A stretch of 64,000 nucleotides of DNA from Kosakonia cowanii JCM 10956 = DSM 18146 (GCF_001975225.1 NZ_CP019445.1:3100001-3164000), one strand, 5' to 3'; positions 53,051-62,876 are shown, counted from the stretch's first letter. The notes: generated by a model from the letters alone, not told the origin. Made by a program: numbers and translations.

Positions 53051-53394
53051 CGCAGCGTGCGTAGCCACTCCGCCAGAACGACGGCGTGGTTCTGATCCCT
53101 CTCTTTTGCCGCATATAACAGCGTGACGGTGCCGTTTTTCCCCCGCGCCGCCAGCTGTTCTCCGGCCTCTTTTTGCGCCTCAAGCTCTTCCCGGTAGCTC
53201 TTCTTAAAGGTGGCAAAATCGATTTCTTCGCCGTGAAACGCTTTACGCAGCTCCGTTGACGGCGCCAGCGTTTTGCACCACTCGTCATAAGCCAGATCGA
53301 CTTTCTTTATGCCGCGCGGCCAGAGCCTGTCGACCAGCACCCGGTAGCCATCCTCTTTACTGGCAGCGTCGTAAACACGTTTACACTGGATCAT
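53047..53394 (-). CDS. yeaO: YeaO, DUF488-family protein
   Basis: 115 residues from the ATG at 53394 (GGGAG eight bases upstream). Typical DUF488: C-K-R-V-Y-D, R-V-L-V-D-R-L-W-P-R-G-I-K-K, L-A-P-S-T-E-L-R-K-A-F-H-G. Length and position match E. coli YeaO. Cytoplasmic. Activity not established. Confidence 0.88.
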   Translation of the reverse strand: MIQCKRVYDAASKEDGYRVLVDRLWPRGIKKVDLAYDEWCKTLAPSTELRKAFHGEEIDFATFKKSYREELEAQKEAGEQLAARGKNGTVTLLYAAKERDQNHAVVLAEWLRTLR

Positions 53395-53514
53395 CACGTT
53401 CTCTCCCTTTTCGTCTGGTCACTGATTTTAAAGTGTTGTGATTAATGTTAAAGACGTCTAGTGTGATGCGCCTTATGTTAGCCATTATCTACCACGGCAT
53501 AGGGGCACTTCTCC

Positions 53515-54222
53515 ATGAACCACATTCCGCCTAAAAAGACACTGCGCATTGCGCTGATCGGCGACTATAACCACGACACTGTTGCGCATCAGGCGATCCC
53601 GCTTGCCATTGATGATGCCGCGGCTGTTCTTGAGATCACCGCTGATTATGACTGGCTGGCAACCCGCGAGATCGACAATCCTGAAGATCTGGTCGGTTAT
53701 GACGCCATCTGGGTCGTGCCAGGCAGCCCGTATGAGAATGCAGCAGGGGCATTTATCGCCATCAAATATGCGCGTGAAAACGCCATTCCCTTTCTCGGCA
53801 CCTGCGGCGGTTTCCAGCATGCGGTGATCGAGTACGCCCGCAATGTGCTGGGCTGGGAGGATGCCGCCCATGCTGAAACCGAAACCGCAGGGCAGATGGT
53901 GATTACGCCGTTGACCTGTGCGCTGGTGGATCAAACCGCTGCCATTGAGTTAAGACCCAATACGCTGATTGCCCGTGCCTATGGGCGCAATGAGATTGAT
54001 GAAGCCTACCGCTGTAGTTTTGGCGTCTCCCCGGAGTTTGCCAGCGAGCTGGAGCGTGGCGATCTGCGGGTGACCGGCTGGGATGAAGAGGGTGAGGTGC
54101 GGGCGGTAGAGCTTATTACCCATCCGTTCTTTGTCGCCACGCTGTTCCAGCACGAGCGCGGCGCGCTGGAAGGTCGCCCGGTGCCGCTGGTGCATGCGAT
54201 GCTGCGCGCCGCAGGCGAATAA
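53515..54222 (+). CDS. CTP-synthase C-terminal-like glutamine amidotransferase
   Basis: 235 residues. I-A-L-I-G-D-Y at the start, V-V-P-G-S-P-Y, and the nucleophile site F-L-G-T-C-G-G-F-Q-H-A with C near residue 102. The end has E-L-I-T-H-P-F-F-V-A-T-L-F-Q-H-E. This is the amidotransferase half of CTP synthase (PyrG) without the synthetase half. It is a known standalone group, function unknown. It lies between yeaO and nimT, where E. coli has none. Confidence 0.82.
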   Translation: MNHIPPKKTLRIALIGDYNHDTVAHQAIPLAIDDAAAVLEITADYDWLATREIDNPEDLVGYDAIWVVPGSPYENAAGAFIAIKYARENAIPFLGTCGGFQHAVIEYARNVLGWEDAAHAETETAGQMVITPLTCALVDQTAAIELRPNTLIARAYGRNEIDEAYRCSFGVSPEFASELERGDLRVTGWDEEGEVRAVELITHPFFVATLFQHERGALEGRPVPLVHAMLRAAGE

Positions 54223-54230
54223 GTCGATTG

Positions 54231-54389
54231 TGCCGGATGGCGGCTTACGCCTTATCCGGCCTACAAAAGCGGTACCGGGTCGGAGGGTGGCACCGATGCG
54301 CTGCCGGATGTCGGCTGGCGCCTTATCCGGCCTACAAAAGCGGTGTCGGGGTGTTGTAGGCCGGATAAGCGTTTACGCGCCATCCGGCA
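54231..54389. repeat. REP/BIME cluster, three units
   Basis: Unit 1 at 54231-54265 and unit 2 at 54302-54336 read TGCCGGATG...CCTTATCCGGCCTACA in the same direction. Unit 3 at 54355-54389 is inverted (TGTAGGCCGGATAAGC...CATCCGGCA). Typical enterobacterial REP sequences between convergent genes (53515 and nimT). Confidence 0.92.
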
Positions 54390-54408
54390 TTTACCTGCCA
54401 TCCGGTAT

Positions 54409-55593
54409 CTACCCGGAAACGATCTCCCGGTCACGTCCGGCAAACGCGCCGCACAGCACCATTACTACCGACAAGAGCGCACAGGCGATCAGCGGTAGAT
54501 GCCAGTCGCCGCTGGCGTCATGCACTTTCCCCATCAGCGGCGGCCCGCAGGCGGCGAGCAGATAACCCACCGACTGCGCCATCCCCGACAGCGCAGCGGC
54601 CTGATGCGCCGAGCTTGCCCGCAGGCCAATAAAGGTGAGGCCGAGGATCATCGTCGCCCCCGAACCAAATCCGTACACCACCGTCCAGAGCGCCGCGTGC
54701 TCCGGTTGCAGCCACAGCCCCAGCGCGCCCGCAGCGCACAGCAGTGCCACCAGCGCCGCGATAGCCCGCTGATCCCGCAAGCGGTGCAGTACCAGCGGTA
54801 CCAGTAAACCGGGCGCGGCCGTAGCCAGTTGCAGCACGCCGTGCAGCGAGCCGGCCTGCTCCTCGCTGAAGCCCTGGCTTATCAGAATCGACGGCAGCCA
54901 GCCGATCACAATGTAGTAAATCAGCGAGTTGATCCCGAGGTAGAGCGTCACCTGCCAGGCCAGCGCCGAGCGCCAGATGCCGCGGCTGTGAAGAGCTCCG
55001 CTGGCACTGAGCGCAGCCGGCGCACCGTGTCGCAGGCGCGGCAGCCAGAGCAGCAGCGCCAGTAGGGGGAAGATCATTAGCGTCAATAACGCGCCGTGCC
55101 AGCCCGCGCCGCTCTGCGCAATCGGCACCATCGCCGCGGATCCGAGCGCCGCCGCTGCGCCCATGGTGAGCGAATAGGCTCCGGTCAGTTTGGCGACATG
55201 CTGCGCAAAATCCCGCTTCAGCATGCCGGGCAGCAGCACATTGCCGAGCGCAATGCCGCAGCCAATCACCGCCGTACCGATAAACAGCAGCAGAGAAGAG
55301 GGCAGCGAGCGCAGGGCGATGCCAGCGCAGATCAGCAACAGCGCGGTAAACAGGCTGCGCTCCATACCAATCCGTCGCGCCACGCCCGCCGCCAGCGGCG
55401 AAATCAGCGCGAAGGCCAGCAGCGGCAGCGTGGTGAGCATGCCAGTTTGCGCCGTGGTTAAGCCATAGTCGGCGCGAATGGCATCCAGCAGCGGTGCGGC
55501 GCCGGTGAAAGTAACGCGAAGCGTGGTGGCAATCATCAGGATGCCAATAATCAGCAGCACGCGCTGTTTGCCGTTTAAGGAGGGAGTGGTCAT
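54409..55593 (-). CDS. nimT: NimT-type 2-nitroimidazole/cyanate-family MFS exporter
   Basis: 394 residues, about 12 membrane segments of the CynX/NimT (YeaN) family: F-T-G-A-A-P-L-L-D-A-I-R, L-L-P-L-L-A-F-A-L-I-S-P-L-A, A-L-G-N-V-L-L-P-G-M-L-K-R-D-F. E. coli NimT exports 2-nitroimidazole. Divergent from the nimR gene, the E. coli order; neighbour yeaL/yeaK also present. Confidence 0.88.
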   Translation of the reverse strand: MTTPSLNGKQRVLLIIGILMIATTLRVTFTGAAPLLDAIRADYGLTTAQTGMLTTLPLLAFALISPLAAGVARRIGMERSLFTALLLICAGIALRSLPSSLLLFIGTAVIGCGIALGNVLLPGMLKRDFAQHVAKLTGAYSLTMGAAAALGSAAMVPIAQSGAGWHGALLTLMIFPLLALLLWLPRLRHGAPAALSASGALHSRGIWRSALAWQVTLYLGINSLIYYIVIGWLPSILISQGFSEEQAGSLHGVLQLATAAPGLLVPLVLHRLRDQRAIAALVALLCAAGALGLWLQPEHAALWTVVYGFGSGATMILGLTFIGLRASSAHQAAALSGMAQSVGYLLAACGPPLMGKVHDASGDWHLPLIACALLSVVMVLCGAFAGRDREIVSG

Positions 55594-55692
55594 GGTGTTC
55601 TCATTTATAAACAGAGGGCACTACGATAGCGTTTTTCACCGTTGTTTGAATCAAGCTAAAATGACACTTTATCGCTAAATTCGGACAACTTT

Positions 55693-56478
55693 ATGCACGA
55701 CTTAGCCTTAGCGGGCTTCGATCCCGACAGCCAGCAGGAAGCCGCTGTCGCCTTTCACATCCGCATGGCGGCGCATGAACAACGTATTCCCGCTCATCAT
55801 CATCGCAAAGGGCAGTTGATCCTCGCCTTAAAAGGGGCGATCACCTGTGAAGTGGAGAATGCCCGCTGGATGGTGCCGCCGCACCACGCCATGTGGCTAC
55901 CGGGTTTTGTGCCGCACAGCAATCACGCTACCGCCAATGCGCAGCTCTGCTTTCTGTTTATTGAAAGCTGGGCGGTGGTGATGCCGGAGCACTGCTGCAC
56001 CCTCAAAATCTCGCCGCTGGTGCGCGAGCTGATCCTGCAACTTGCTGCCCGTTCAACCGCCGCACGGCGTGAGCCGCAGACCCAGCGCCTGATCCAGGTG
56101 CTATTTGATGAGCTACCCCATCAGCCGCAAATGCAGCTGCAGCTTCCCGTCTCAATGCATCACAAGATCCGCCAGATGGTCGAGACGATGGAGCAGGCCC
56201 CGGCGGAGCGGCAGACGCTGGGGCAGTGGGCGCAGCGATTCGCCATGAGTGAGCGCAACCTTGCTCGCCTGGTGGTGAAAGAGACAGGGCTGAGCTTTCG
56301 CCGCTGGCGACACCAGTTGCAGCTGATCCTCGCCCTGCGTCTGTTGATTGAGGGGCACAGCGTGCAGCACATTGCCCAGACGCTGGGGTATGACTCAACC
56401 ACGGCGTTTATCACCATGTTTAAAAAGGGATTGGGGCAAACGCCAGGGCGCTATCTGGCAACGCTTGGCGAGCAGTAA
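55693..56478 (+). CDS. nimR: AraC-family repressor NimR (YeaM)
   Basis: 261 residues. Cupin sensor P-A-H-H-H-R-K-G-Q-L-I-L-A-L-K-G and C-terminal AraC HTH A-M-S-E-R-N-L-A-R-L-V-V-K-E-T-G-L-S-F-R-R-W-R-H-Q, L-G-Y-D-S-T-T-A-F-I-T-M-F-K-K. It represses nimT in E. coli until 2-nitroimidazole is present. A second regulator of the same type is at 3966. Confidence 0.9.
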   Translation: MHDLALAGFDPDSQQEAAVAFHIRMAAHEQRIPAHHHRKGQLILALKGAITCEVENARWMVPPHHAMWLPGFVPHSNHATANAQLCFLFIESWAVVMPEHCCTLKISPLVRELILQLAARSTAARREPQTQRLIQVLFDELPHQPQMQLQLPVSMHHKIRQMVETMEQAPAERQTLGQWAQRFAMSERNLARLVVKETGLSFRRWRHQLQLILALRLLIEGHSVQHIAQTLGYDSTTAFITMFKKGLGQTPGRYLATLGEQ

Positions 56479-56681
56479 TATTTTTTTCTGCCAAGTCCAC
56501 TTGTGTTGTGTGGAATTAAAACGTTTATAGCGCCCGCAGCAAAAGGATAAGTCATTAATATCGCGAAACTGTTTTTAATAACTTTTTCAGATATTCAATG
56601 CACTTTTTGATATTTGTGTGATGAAAAACCTTATGTGACTTTAACGCGGCAATAACACCATAACCGGGCATAAGGATTAGC

Positions 56682-57506
56682 ATGGCAACCTCATTACACA
56701 CAAAAAACATCGTTGCGCTCAGCGCGCTGGCGCTACTTTCGGCGCTCTCCTTCTCCGCGCAGGCAGACAAGCTGGCAGATATCAAAGCCGCAGGCGTCGT
56801 TAAAGTCGCCACCTTTGACGCCAATCCGCCCTTTGGCGCGATCGATCCTAAAACACACGATATTGTTGGCTACGACGTCGATTTTGCAAAAGCGCTGGCG
56901 AAAAGCCTCGGCGTTAAGCTGCAACTGGTTGCCACCAATCCGGCGAACCGTATTCCGCTGCTGCAATCCGGCAAGGTCGACCTCATTGTTGCAGATATCA
57001 CCATTACCCCGGAGCGGGCGCAGGTGATTGATTTCTCTACACCTTACTTCGTCACCGGCCAGCAATTCCTCGTTCCGGCCTCTTCACCAGACAAGCTTGA
57101 TGCCTACAGTAAAGCGCGCATCGGCGCGGTAAAAGGCACCACCGGCGAGCAGGCGCTGCATCAGCGCTTCCCGCAATCCCGCGTGCTGGCCTATGACGAT
57201 ATTCCGCTGGCGTTGACCGCACTGCGTAACGGCAACGTGCAGGCGATCACCCAGGACAGCACCATTCTGGCGGGGCTGCTGGCGGGCGCGCCGGACAAAG
57301 CGAAGTTTAAGATCCTGCCCGACCTGCTGTCGAAAGAGGAGATTGGCGTCGGCGTCAGCAAAGGGGAGAGCGCCCTGCTGAACAAAGTTAACGCAGAGCT
57401 GGTGAACCTCGAAAAGAGCGGTGAAGCGGCGAAAATTTATGACACCTGGTTTGGCCCGCAAACGAAAACTCCGGCTCCGCGTAGCTTTACCATAGAAGCG
57501 AAATAA
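56682..57506 (+). CDS. Polar amino-acid ABC transporter, substrate-binding protein
   Basis: 274 residues, ATG after AAGGA. Signal peptide ending F-S-A-Q-A-D, then the solute-binding family 3 fold: [49 protein letters not shown]. Periplasmic receptor for a polar amino acid; exact ligand unknown. First of four genes in one operon. Confidence 0.88.
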   Translation: MATSLHTKNIVALSALALLSALSFSAQADKLADIKAAGVVKVATFDANPPFGAIDPKTHDIVGYDVDFAKALAKSLGVKLQLVATNPANRIPLLQSGKVDLIVADITITPERAQVIDFSTPYFVTGQQFLVPASSPDKLDAYSKARIGAVKGTTGEQALHQRFPQSRVLAYDDIPLALTALRNGNVQAITQDSTILAGLLAGAPDKAKFKILPDLLSKEEIGVGVSKGESALLNKVNAELVNLEKSGEAAKIYDTWFGPQTKTPAPRSFTIEAK

Positions 57507-57508
57507 CG

Positions 57509-58330
57509 ATGTTGGCAGGTCTCTTCTCTTCCTCTGCGGCAGATGCCGCAGGGGCGTTGCCCGTGCAAAAAGGCACGGTAGTGTTTCGCCAGGCGAGCAA
57601 ACGCTTTGGCGACAACGTGGTGCTGAAAGCGATTGATTTACAGGTTGCGGCGGGAGAAGTGGTGGCGGTGTGTGGCCCTTCCGGCTCCGGGAAATCGACG
57701 CTGATCCGCCTGATCAACCAGCTCGAAAATCTCTCCAGCGGCGAGATTTTTGTTGATGGTCAGCCCACCAGCCAGCTCACTGGCCGTAAGTTGCTTGAGT
57801 TGCGCCGCCATGTTGGCTTTGTTTTCCAGCAGTTCAACCTCTACGCTCACCTCACCGCGCTTGAGAATATCACCCTCGCGCTGCGCCACATTCACGGCAA
57901 AAACGCCGCCGAAGCGCAGCAGATCGCACTTGCGTTGCTGGCGCGCGTTGGCTTGCAAGAGAAAGCGCAGCACTACCCGGCGCAGCTCTCCGGCGGGCAG
58001 CAGCAGCGGGTGGCGATTGCGCGCACCCTGGCTGCCGATCCGCACATTATTCTGTTTGATGAGCCGACCTCGGCGCTCGATCCGGAGATGATTGGCGAAG
58101 TGTTGCAGGTGATGAAATCGCTGGCGCACAGCGGCATCACCCTGATTGTGGTCACGCACGAGATGCAGTTTGCCCGCGAGATCGCCGACCGGGTGATTTT
58201 TATCGACGGCGGCGAAATTCTTGAGCAGGCCGCACCCGCCGACTTCTTTACCGCGCCGCAGCATCCGCGCGCGCAGCGTTTTCTGCAAAAGGTGCTTAAC
58301 CCGCTGCATGCCGATAACAAGGAGTTGTAA
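57509..58330 (+). CDS. Polar amino-acid ABC transporter, ATPase
   Basis: 273 residues. Walker [11 protein letters not shown]-loop F-V-F-Q-Q-F-N-L, signature L-S-G-G-Q-Q-Q-R, Walker B I-I-L-F-D-E-P, H-loop V-V-T-H-E. About 25 extra N-terminal residues ([10 protein letters not shown]) precede the usual start, with a weak ribosome site, so the real start may differ. Two bases after the binding-protein stop; overlaps the permease start. Confidence 0.9.
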   Translation: MLAGLFSSSAADAAGALPVQKGTVVFRQASKRFGDNVVLKAIDLQVAAGEVVAVCGPSGSGKSTLIRLINQLENLSSGEIFVDGQPTSQLTGRKLLELRRHVGFVFQQFNLYAHLTALENITLALRHIHGKNAAEAQQIALALLARVGLQEKAQHYPAQLSGGQQQRVAIARTLAADPHIILFDEPTSALDPEMIGEVLQVMKSLAHSGITLIVVTHEMQFAREIADRVIFIDGGEILEQAAPADFFTAPQHPRAQRFLQKVLNPLHADNKEL

Positions 58331-59070
58331 TGGCACTGCATCTTGACTGGGCGGGCGTGCTCAGCGGCCAGCCCGCAGCGTGGATCCTCTCCGGTTTTCT
58401 CACTACCGTGTGGGTCACGCTGGTGGGCATGATCCTCGCCACCCTGCTTACCGTGCTGCTGCTGGCACTGCGCCTGGCAGGTGGCCGCGTGGGACGCGGC
58501 GCGGTGGCGGCATGGGTGTCGCTGTTTCGTAACACACCGCTACTGGTGCAACTACTGTTCTGGTATTTCGCCGCATGGAACGTTCTGCCGCTGGCGGTTC
58601 GCCAGTATGTAAACGACGAACACGCCTTTAGCATTTTGCCGGGCGATGTCTGGTGGTTTACGCCGGAATTCCTCTCCTCTGCCTGGGCGCTTGGGCTCTT
58701 TACCGCCGCCTTTCTGGTGGAGGAGATCCAGGCCGGGCTGCTCGCTGTGCCGCGCGGTCAGGTGGAAGCGGCGCAGTCGCAGGGCTTCAGCCAGCTTGCA
58801 ATCTTTCGCTGGGTGCTGTTGCCGCAGGGGCTACAGAATGCCTGGCAGCCGGTGGTGGGGCAGTATCTCAACCTGATGAAACTCTCCTCGCTGGCGACGG
58901 GGATTGGGCTGGGCGAACTCACTTACCAGACGCGACAGATTGAGAGCTTTAACGCCCACGCGCTGGAGGCGTTTGCTGTGGGCAGCGCGCTCTATCTGCT
59001 GCTTGGTCTGCTGATGAGCGTGCTGTTTAACCTGCCGCGCCACGCCACGGAGGTGCCGCGTGATCGCTAA
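58330..59070 (+). CDS. Polar amino-acid ABC transporter, permease 1
   Basis: 246 residues. HisM/GlnP type: about five membrane segments and the EAA-loop V-E-A-A-Q-S-Q-G-F-S-Q-L-A-I-F-R-W-V-L-L-P. F-R-N-T-P-L-L-V-Q-L precedes it. Start shares bases with the ATPase stop (TAATG), so coupled. Confidence 0.9.
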   Translation: MALHLDWAGVLSGQPAAWILSGFLTTVWVTLVGMILATLLTVLLLALRLAGGRVGRGAVAAWVSLFRNTPLLVQLLFWYFAAWNVLPLAVRQYVNDEHAFSILPGDVWWFTPEFLSSAWALGLFTAAFLVEEIQAGLLAVPRGQVEAAQSQGFSQLAIFRWVLLPQGLQNAWQPVVGQYLNLMKLSSLATGIGLGELTYQTRQIESFNAHALEAFAVGSALYLLLGLLMSVLFNLPRHATEVPRDR

Positions 59071-59752
59071 TATCACCGTCATTACCGACAACCTCGACTA
59101 TTTGCTGTGGGGCAGAGCCGCGCAGGGTGAGCCGGGCGGCGTGCTGCTGTCGCTGTTGATGACTATTGGCGCGGCGGCGCTGGCGTTTCCCGGCGGCATT
59201 CTGCTGGCGTGCTGCGCCTGGCGTTTTCGCGGCTGGCCGCGCAAGGTGCTGTTTCTGTGGGCGGAGCTGATTCGCGGTATCCCGCTGATCTTCGTTATCT
59301 TCTGGCTCTGGTTTTTACTGCCGTGGATAACCGGGGCGGATCTGCCCGGCGCGGTAACGGTCACGCTGGCGCTGGCGTGGTTTACCTCGGCGTCGGTGAT
59401 GTACTCGACGCTGGCAGCGCTGGGCGCACTGCCGCGCGGGCAGTATGAAGCGGCGCTGAGCAGTGGTTTTTCCAGCGCACAGATCCTGCACCGTGTGCTG
59501 TTGCCGCAGGCGTTACGCAACGCGCTGCCGTCGTTTATCGGCTTGCTGATCGCGCTGCTGAAGGACACCTCGCTGGCCTTCATTGTTAACGTCCCGGAGC
59601 TGACCACCGTCGCCGGGCAGGTGAACAACCGGGTGCAGGTCTATCCTGCGGCGCTGTTTATCTTCACCGGGCTGGTCTACTACCTGCTGTGCAGCGCGCT
59701 GGAGTTTGGCGTGAAGCGCTGGCAGCGGCGGCTTTCACTGCCGGCCAATTAG
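59060..59752 (+). CDS. Polar amino-acid ABC transporter, permease 2
   Basis: 230 residues, GTG start at 59060 with GGAGG six bases before; overlaps permease 1. [14 protein letters not shown] and the EAA loop [22 protein letters not shown]. Pairs with permease 1. Ends overlapping the convergent yeaL by 18 bp. Confidence 0.9.
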   Translation: MIANITVITDNLDYLLWGRAAQGEPGGVLLSLLMTIGAAALAFPGGILLACCAWRFRGWPRKVLFLWAELIRGIPLIFVIFWLWFLLPWITGADLPGAVTVTLALAWFTSASVMYSTLAALGALPRGQYEAALSSGFSSAQILHRVLLPQALRNALPSFIGLLIALLKDTSLAFIVNVPELTTVAGQVNNRVQVYPAALFIFTGLVYYLLCSALEFGVKRWQRRLSLPAN

Positions 59753-60181
59753 CAGCGACACCAGGCCTGCGGCAATCAGTGGCCCGACCGGTACGCCCCG
59801 GAACAGGGCCACGCCTAACACTGTTCCCACCAGCAGCCCCGCGACCAGCGAGGGCTGCGAACTCATCAACGTAACCCCGCGCCCGCCCAGCCATGAGACA
59901 AATACCCCCACGGCAATCGCCACCAGCGATTTCCAGTTGGCAAAGGAGTGCAGCAGCGTCGAGGGCGGCAGCGATCCGCTGGCAATCGGTGCCATCACGC
60001 CAATCGTCAGAATGATAATGCCGACCGTCAGCCCCTGCTTTTCGATCCACGGAAAGAAGGTGTTGAGCGGCGTGACGCGCACAATGATCAGCACCAGAAT
60101 TGAGACCGCAACGGTGGTGTTATGGCTGACAAAGCCGAGCGCGGCGAGGGCGAGCAGAATAAACAGCGTGGTATCAAACAT
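59735..60181 (-). CDS. yeaL: YeaL, DUF441 membrane protein
   Basis: 148 residues, same length as E. coli YeaL. Four membrane segments; [28 protein letters not shown] is the DUF441 core, then [10 protein letters not shown]. Inner membrane, function unknown. It is followed upstream by yeaK, as in E. coli. Confidence 0.92.
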   Translation of the reverse strand: MFDTTLFILLALAALGFVSHNTTVAVSILVLIIVRVTPLNTFFPWIEKQGLTVGIIILTIGVMAPIASGSLPPSTLLHSFANWKSLVAIAVGVFVSWLGGRGVTLMSSQPSLVAGLLVGTVLGVALFRGVPVGPLIAAGLVSLLIGRQ

Positions 60182-60192
60182 GCAAAGCGTCC

Positions 60193-60699
60193 TTACTCTG
60201 CGCTTTCACGGCGAAAATCGACCAGCGCTGGCTGGGCAATGCGCAAATAGTCGTGCGTATTCATGATCACTGATTTTTCCAGCAGCCCGGCGTTAAAGGC
60301 GATCTCATCGAAGCGCTGAAAAAGCACCGGGTCGGCAACCAGTTCAAGGTCAGGGTGAAAAGAGAAGGGGGGAATGGCACCAAAAACGCAGGCGGTGAGG
60401 GCATCGACCTCGGCCGGGCTGGCCAGCGACGCTTTCAGGCCGCCAAAGTGTTGCGCTAAGCGGCTGAGATCGGCCTGCAGGTCGGCACCAAGGATCGCCA
60501 GCACATGCTTTTTCACGCCGTTGCCTTTAATTTTACACAGCAGCGCTTTAGCACCCTGGCCGAGGGCGGTACCGCGAATTTCACTTACCGCTTCACATTT
60601 GCCGACGGCATCATGCTCAACCACGCGAAAGCGTGCCTGTTGCTCAGTAAGAAGTTGGAGTAGGTGCGCGTGGATATCGCGGCTGGCAATCTCAGACAT
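60193..60699 (-). CDS. yeaK: YeaK, tRNA-editing YbaK/EbsC-domain deacylase
   Basis: 168 residues from the ATG at 60699, GGGAG upstream. YbaK-type domain with A-L-L-C-K-I-K-G (family lysine), [11 protein letters not shown] and L-E-L-V-A-D-P. E. coli YeaK hydrolyses mischarged Ser/Thr tRNA. Conserved with yeaL next to it. Confidence 0.9.
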   Translation of the reverse strand: MSEIASRDIHAHLLQLLTEQQARFRVVEHDAVGKCEAVSEIRGTALGQGAKALLCKIKGNGVKKHVLAILGADLQADLSRLAQHFGGLKASLASPAEVDALTACVFGAIPPFSFHPDLELVADPVLFQRFDEIAFNAGLLEKSVIMNTHDYLRIAQPALVDFRRESAE

Positions 60700-60754
60700 G
60701 GTCACTCCCGGAAAATGTAAAGAAGCTTACATTACCTCACATTGCGGGGGCTGA

Positions 60755-60783
60755 AAATAAAAATGCCGCCCCGGGGGGCGGCC
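60755..60783 (-). terminator. Rho-independent terminator of the methyltransferase gene
   Basis: GGCCGCCCC / GGGGCGGC on the minus strand, followed by ATTTTTATTTT. It lies 40 bases after the stop of the gene at 60824. Confidence 0.85.
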
Positions 60784-60823
60784 AAGAAATACAAGCACTA
60801 CAAACAATTCTTTGTGTGTACGG

Positions 60824-61498
60824 TTAATGCTTTTGCAAGAGATAGCTGTTTTCGAAACCCGGAACGCTGCCGATGACATCGTAGCCGCTAAAGAAACCAC
60901 CCGCGCGCAGCAGGTCGACCGCCGGTCCTACCTCCGGTGAGTATTGATGATCGCGATAATCATCGAACACAATAAATCCACCGCTCACTACCGTCGGAGC
61001 ATAAAGCAGGAAGTCAGCGAGAACGTGCTCTTTCAGGTGACCGCCGTCGATATGCAGCAAAATCGTTTTCGGCTCCAGCGCCAGTACCCGTTCGATGCTG
61101 CGCTCTGAATAGCCGCGTACCAGTGTGATTTCCGGGAAGATACGTTCATGGTAGAAGCCCAGCTCCAGATGCTGATTCTGCAACTCCATGGGATCGATGC
61201 TGATAATGCGGCGCTTACGCTCACACATCACATTCATAAACGCGCTGGATTTACCTTTCCAGACGCCAATCTCAATAATGTCACCCGCGGCATTAGCGTT
61301 ATTCACCAGCCAGCAGAGATAGCCCAGCAGTTTTACGTGAGTATGAAAAGAGAGCTCGCGTCGCGGCATCGCTTTTTCTGGCGGAAGAATCGCCTGCGCC
61401 TGCACAAATTGCTCACCCAGATCGTCCCAAACCTTATCGATCTTCTTTGTCATTTCCGGATCTTGCAGAAACACTTTTAAGTCTTTGAGTTCGATCAT
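60824..61498 (-). CDS. Class I SAM methyltransferase-like / cephalosporin-hydroxylase-like protein
   Basis: 224 residues from the ATG at 61498. Motif I-I-E-I-G-V-W-K-G-K-S-S-A-F-M is the SAM-binding loop of Methyltransf_24-like proteins, and L-L-H-I-D-G-G-H-L-K-E-H-V-L-A-D follows as the D-G-x-H metal/SAM end. G-G-F-I-V-F-D-D-Y is the last strand. Substrate unknown; such proteins occur in surface-glycan and small-molecule pathways. Monocistronic. Confidence 0.75.
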   Translation of the reverse strand: MIELKDLKVFLQDPEMTKKIDKVWDDLGEQFVQAQAILPPEKAMPRRELSFHTHVKLLGYLCWLVNNANAAGDIIEIGVWKGKSSAFMNVMCERKRRIISIDPMELQNQHLELGFYHERIFPEITLVRGYSERSIERVLALEPKTILLHIDGGHLKEHVLADFLLYAPTVVSGGFIVFDDYRDHQYSPEVGPAVDLLRAGGFFSGYDVIGSVPGFENSYLLQKH

Positions 61499-61725
61499 GC
61501 ACGTAGTCCTGCGCCATCTAACTGAGATGGCTGGCAAAATTTAATGAGGTTACTTTGCCATAAACTTCCAGTAGTTAGAGGCTAAATAACCATGGTTTTA
61601 GGCGCTAATTCTCGCTTTTACCGCCAATTCGCTCAGCTATTAGCACCACAATTCCCGACTAAATGGCGATCTCAGGTGGCTTAACTAGACTTAGAGATTC
61701 ACTTGTCCACATCGGGAGTGTGACT

Positions 61726-62052
61726 ATGGCTAATGAATATCAGTCATGCATTGATGCCTGCTATCAATGTGCCGAAGCCTGCGATCGCTGTGCGGTCTCC
61801 TGTCTGCAGGAGCCGCATCTTGAGATGATGAGAGCGTGCATAAAAACGGATATGGAGTGTGCGGCGCTCTGCCGCGTTACTGCGCAGTTGTTAAGCCTTG
61901 AGAGCGAGCAAGCGAAGCAGGTGTGCCGCATTTGTGCGGATGCCTGCCGCGCCTGTGCCGAAGAGTGCTCGAAGCACCAGCACGATCACTGCCAGCAGTG
62001 CGCCGCAGAGTGTCGCCGCTGTGCCGAGGTCTGTATGCAGATGACCGCTTAA
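61726..62052 (+). CDS. Four-helix-bundle copper-binding (Csp-like) cysteine-rich protein
   Basis: 108 residues from the ATG at 61726, GGGAG upstream. About 18 cysteines, mostly in C-x-x-C steps with histidines (C-Y-Q-C-A-E-A-C-D-R-C, C-R-A-C-A-E-E-C, H-Q-H-D-H-C-Q-Q-C-A). This is the DUF326 / copper-storage (Csp) pattern, where a four-helix bundle holds many Cu(I). No signal peptide, so a cytoplasmic Csp3-like role is likely. Confidence 0.85.
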   Translation: MANEYQSCIDACYQCAEACDRCAVSCLQEPHLEMMRACIKTDMECAALCRVTAQLLSLESEQAKQVCRICADACRACAEECSKHQHDHCQQCAAECRRCAEVCMQMTA

Positions 62053-62105
62053 GACGCCTTGCAGGCAAATAGAACGGGAGAGTGGCGTCAGCAACGCGCC
62101 ACGCC

Positions 62106-62843
62106 CTACGTCCCGTGGCTTTTAAGCCTCTCGTTCACCTTGAATAGATTGTGGTAGAACTCGCCCTCTTTTTTAATCTCCGCCAGACGTTCACTGACCA
62201 TCTGCCTGAAAGAGTCCCCCAGGTGATTGCGCAGATCCGGGTTAGCCCCCTTATCCAGCAGAAGAGCGATTTTGTCGAACTCGGCCCCAAAAAAGGCCTC
62301 GGCCAGCAGTGTGTTGCCCAGCGAGTCACGGCTGTTTATATCCGCACCGCGTGCCAGCAGTAGCGCCAGCGTGGCGTTGTTTTTCGCCCTGATGGTCGAA
62401 AAGATAAGCGGCTCAGCGTAACGCTTATCCCGAGCGTTTGCATCGAGGCCGCCGTCAAGCATCGCTTTCAGCCAGATATCCTTATCGCCCATCGCCACCA
62501 TTTCGGCCGGGCTCCAGGATTTATCCGGCTGCGGCTGCAACGGGTCTGCACCCAGGCGCACCAAATCCGTGACGATCTGTAATCGCTCAGGCGGGTTGCC
62601 ATTATAAAAAGACTCATTAAGGGCAAAAAAGAGGATCGTCAGGTCTTCATTTCCCGGTGTGCTGAGGTCCGTCTTTTTTGCCAGACGCAGGATGGTGTAG
62701 CGATCGCCGGCCTGAATCGCCTTTGCCAGCACTAACTGAGCGCCCGAAAAGTGCTTTTCGGGCTCGATTTTTTTCAGGCTCTTACAGCCGGGCAGCAGCG
62801 TACACAGCAGAGTAAGCAGGAGCGTGGAGATAAACTTTTTCAT
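62106..62843 (-). CDS. Ankyrin-repeat lipoprotein
   Basis: 245 residues. Signal peptide with lipobox L-L-P-G-C (cysteine 20). Several ankyrin units: T-D-L-V-R-L-G-A-D-P-L, W-L-K-A-M-L-D-G-G-L-D-A-N-A-R-D, T-L-A-L-L-L-A-R-G-A-D-I-N-S-R-D-S-L-G-N-T-L-L, I-A-L-L-L-D-K-G-A-N-P-D-L-R-N. Outer-membrane or periplasmic protein-binding role. Ankyrin lipoproteins of this size occur as immunity proteins for secreted lipases; no effector gene is next to it here. Confidence 0.78.
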   Translation of the reverse strand: MKKFISTLLLTLLCTLLPGCKSLKKIEPEKHFSGAQLVLAKAIQAGDRYTILRLAKKTDLSTPGNEDLTILFFALNESFYNGNPPERLQIVTDLVRLGADPLQPQPDKSWSPAEMVAMGDKDIWLKAMLDGGLDANARDKRYAEPLIFSTIRAKNNATLALLLARGADINSRDSLGNTLLAEAFFGAEFDKIALLLDKGANPDLRNHLGDSFRQMVSERLAEIKKEGEFYHNLFKVNERLKSHGT

Positions 62844-62876
62844 GTCGTTTCCCTCTGCGAGCAGGGTTCAGGTCCT

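Noticed and set aside
53047..53394. Assigning the yeaO overlap with 52745 as evidence of one fused gene
   Set aside because: The two run on opposite strands and share only the last few bases.
54231..54389. Possible CRISPR-like repeats
   Set aside because: Only three units, one inverted, and the sequence is the well known REP palindrome.
57638..58336. 232-codon minus-strand frame
   Set aside because: Opposite the ABC ATPase with all its motifs; no known fold, Arg/His/Gln-rich shadow.
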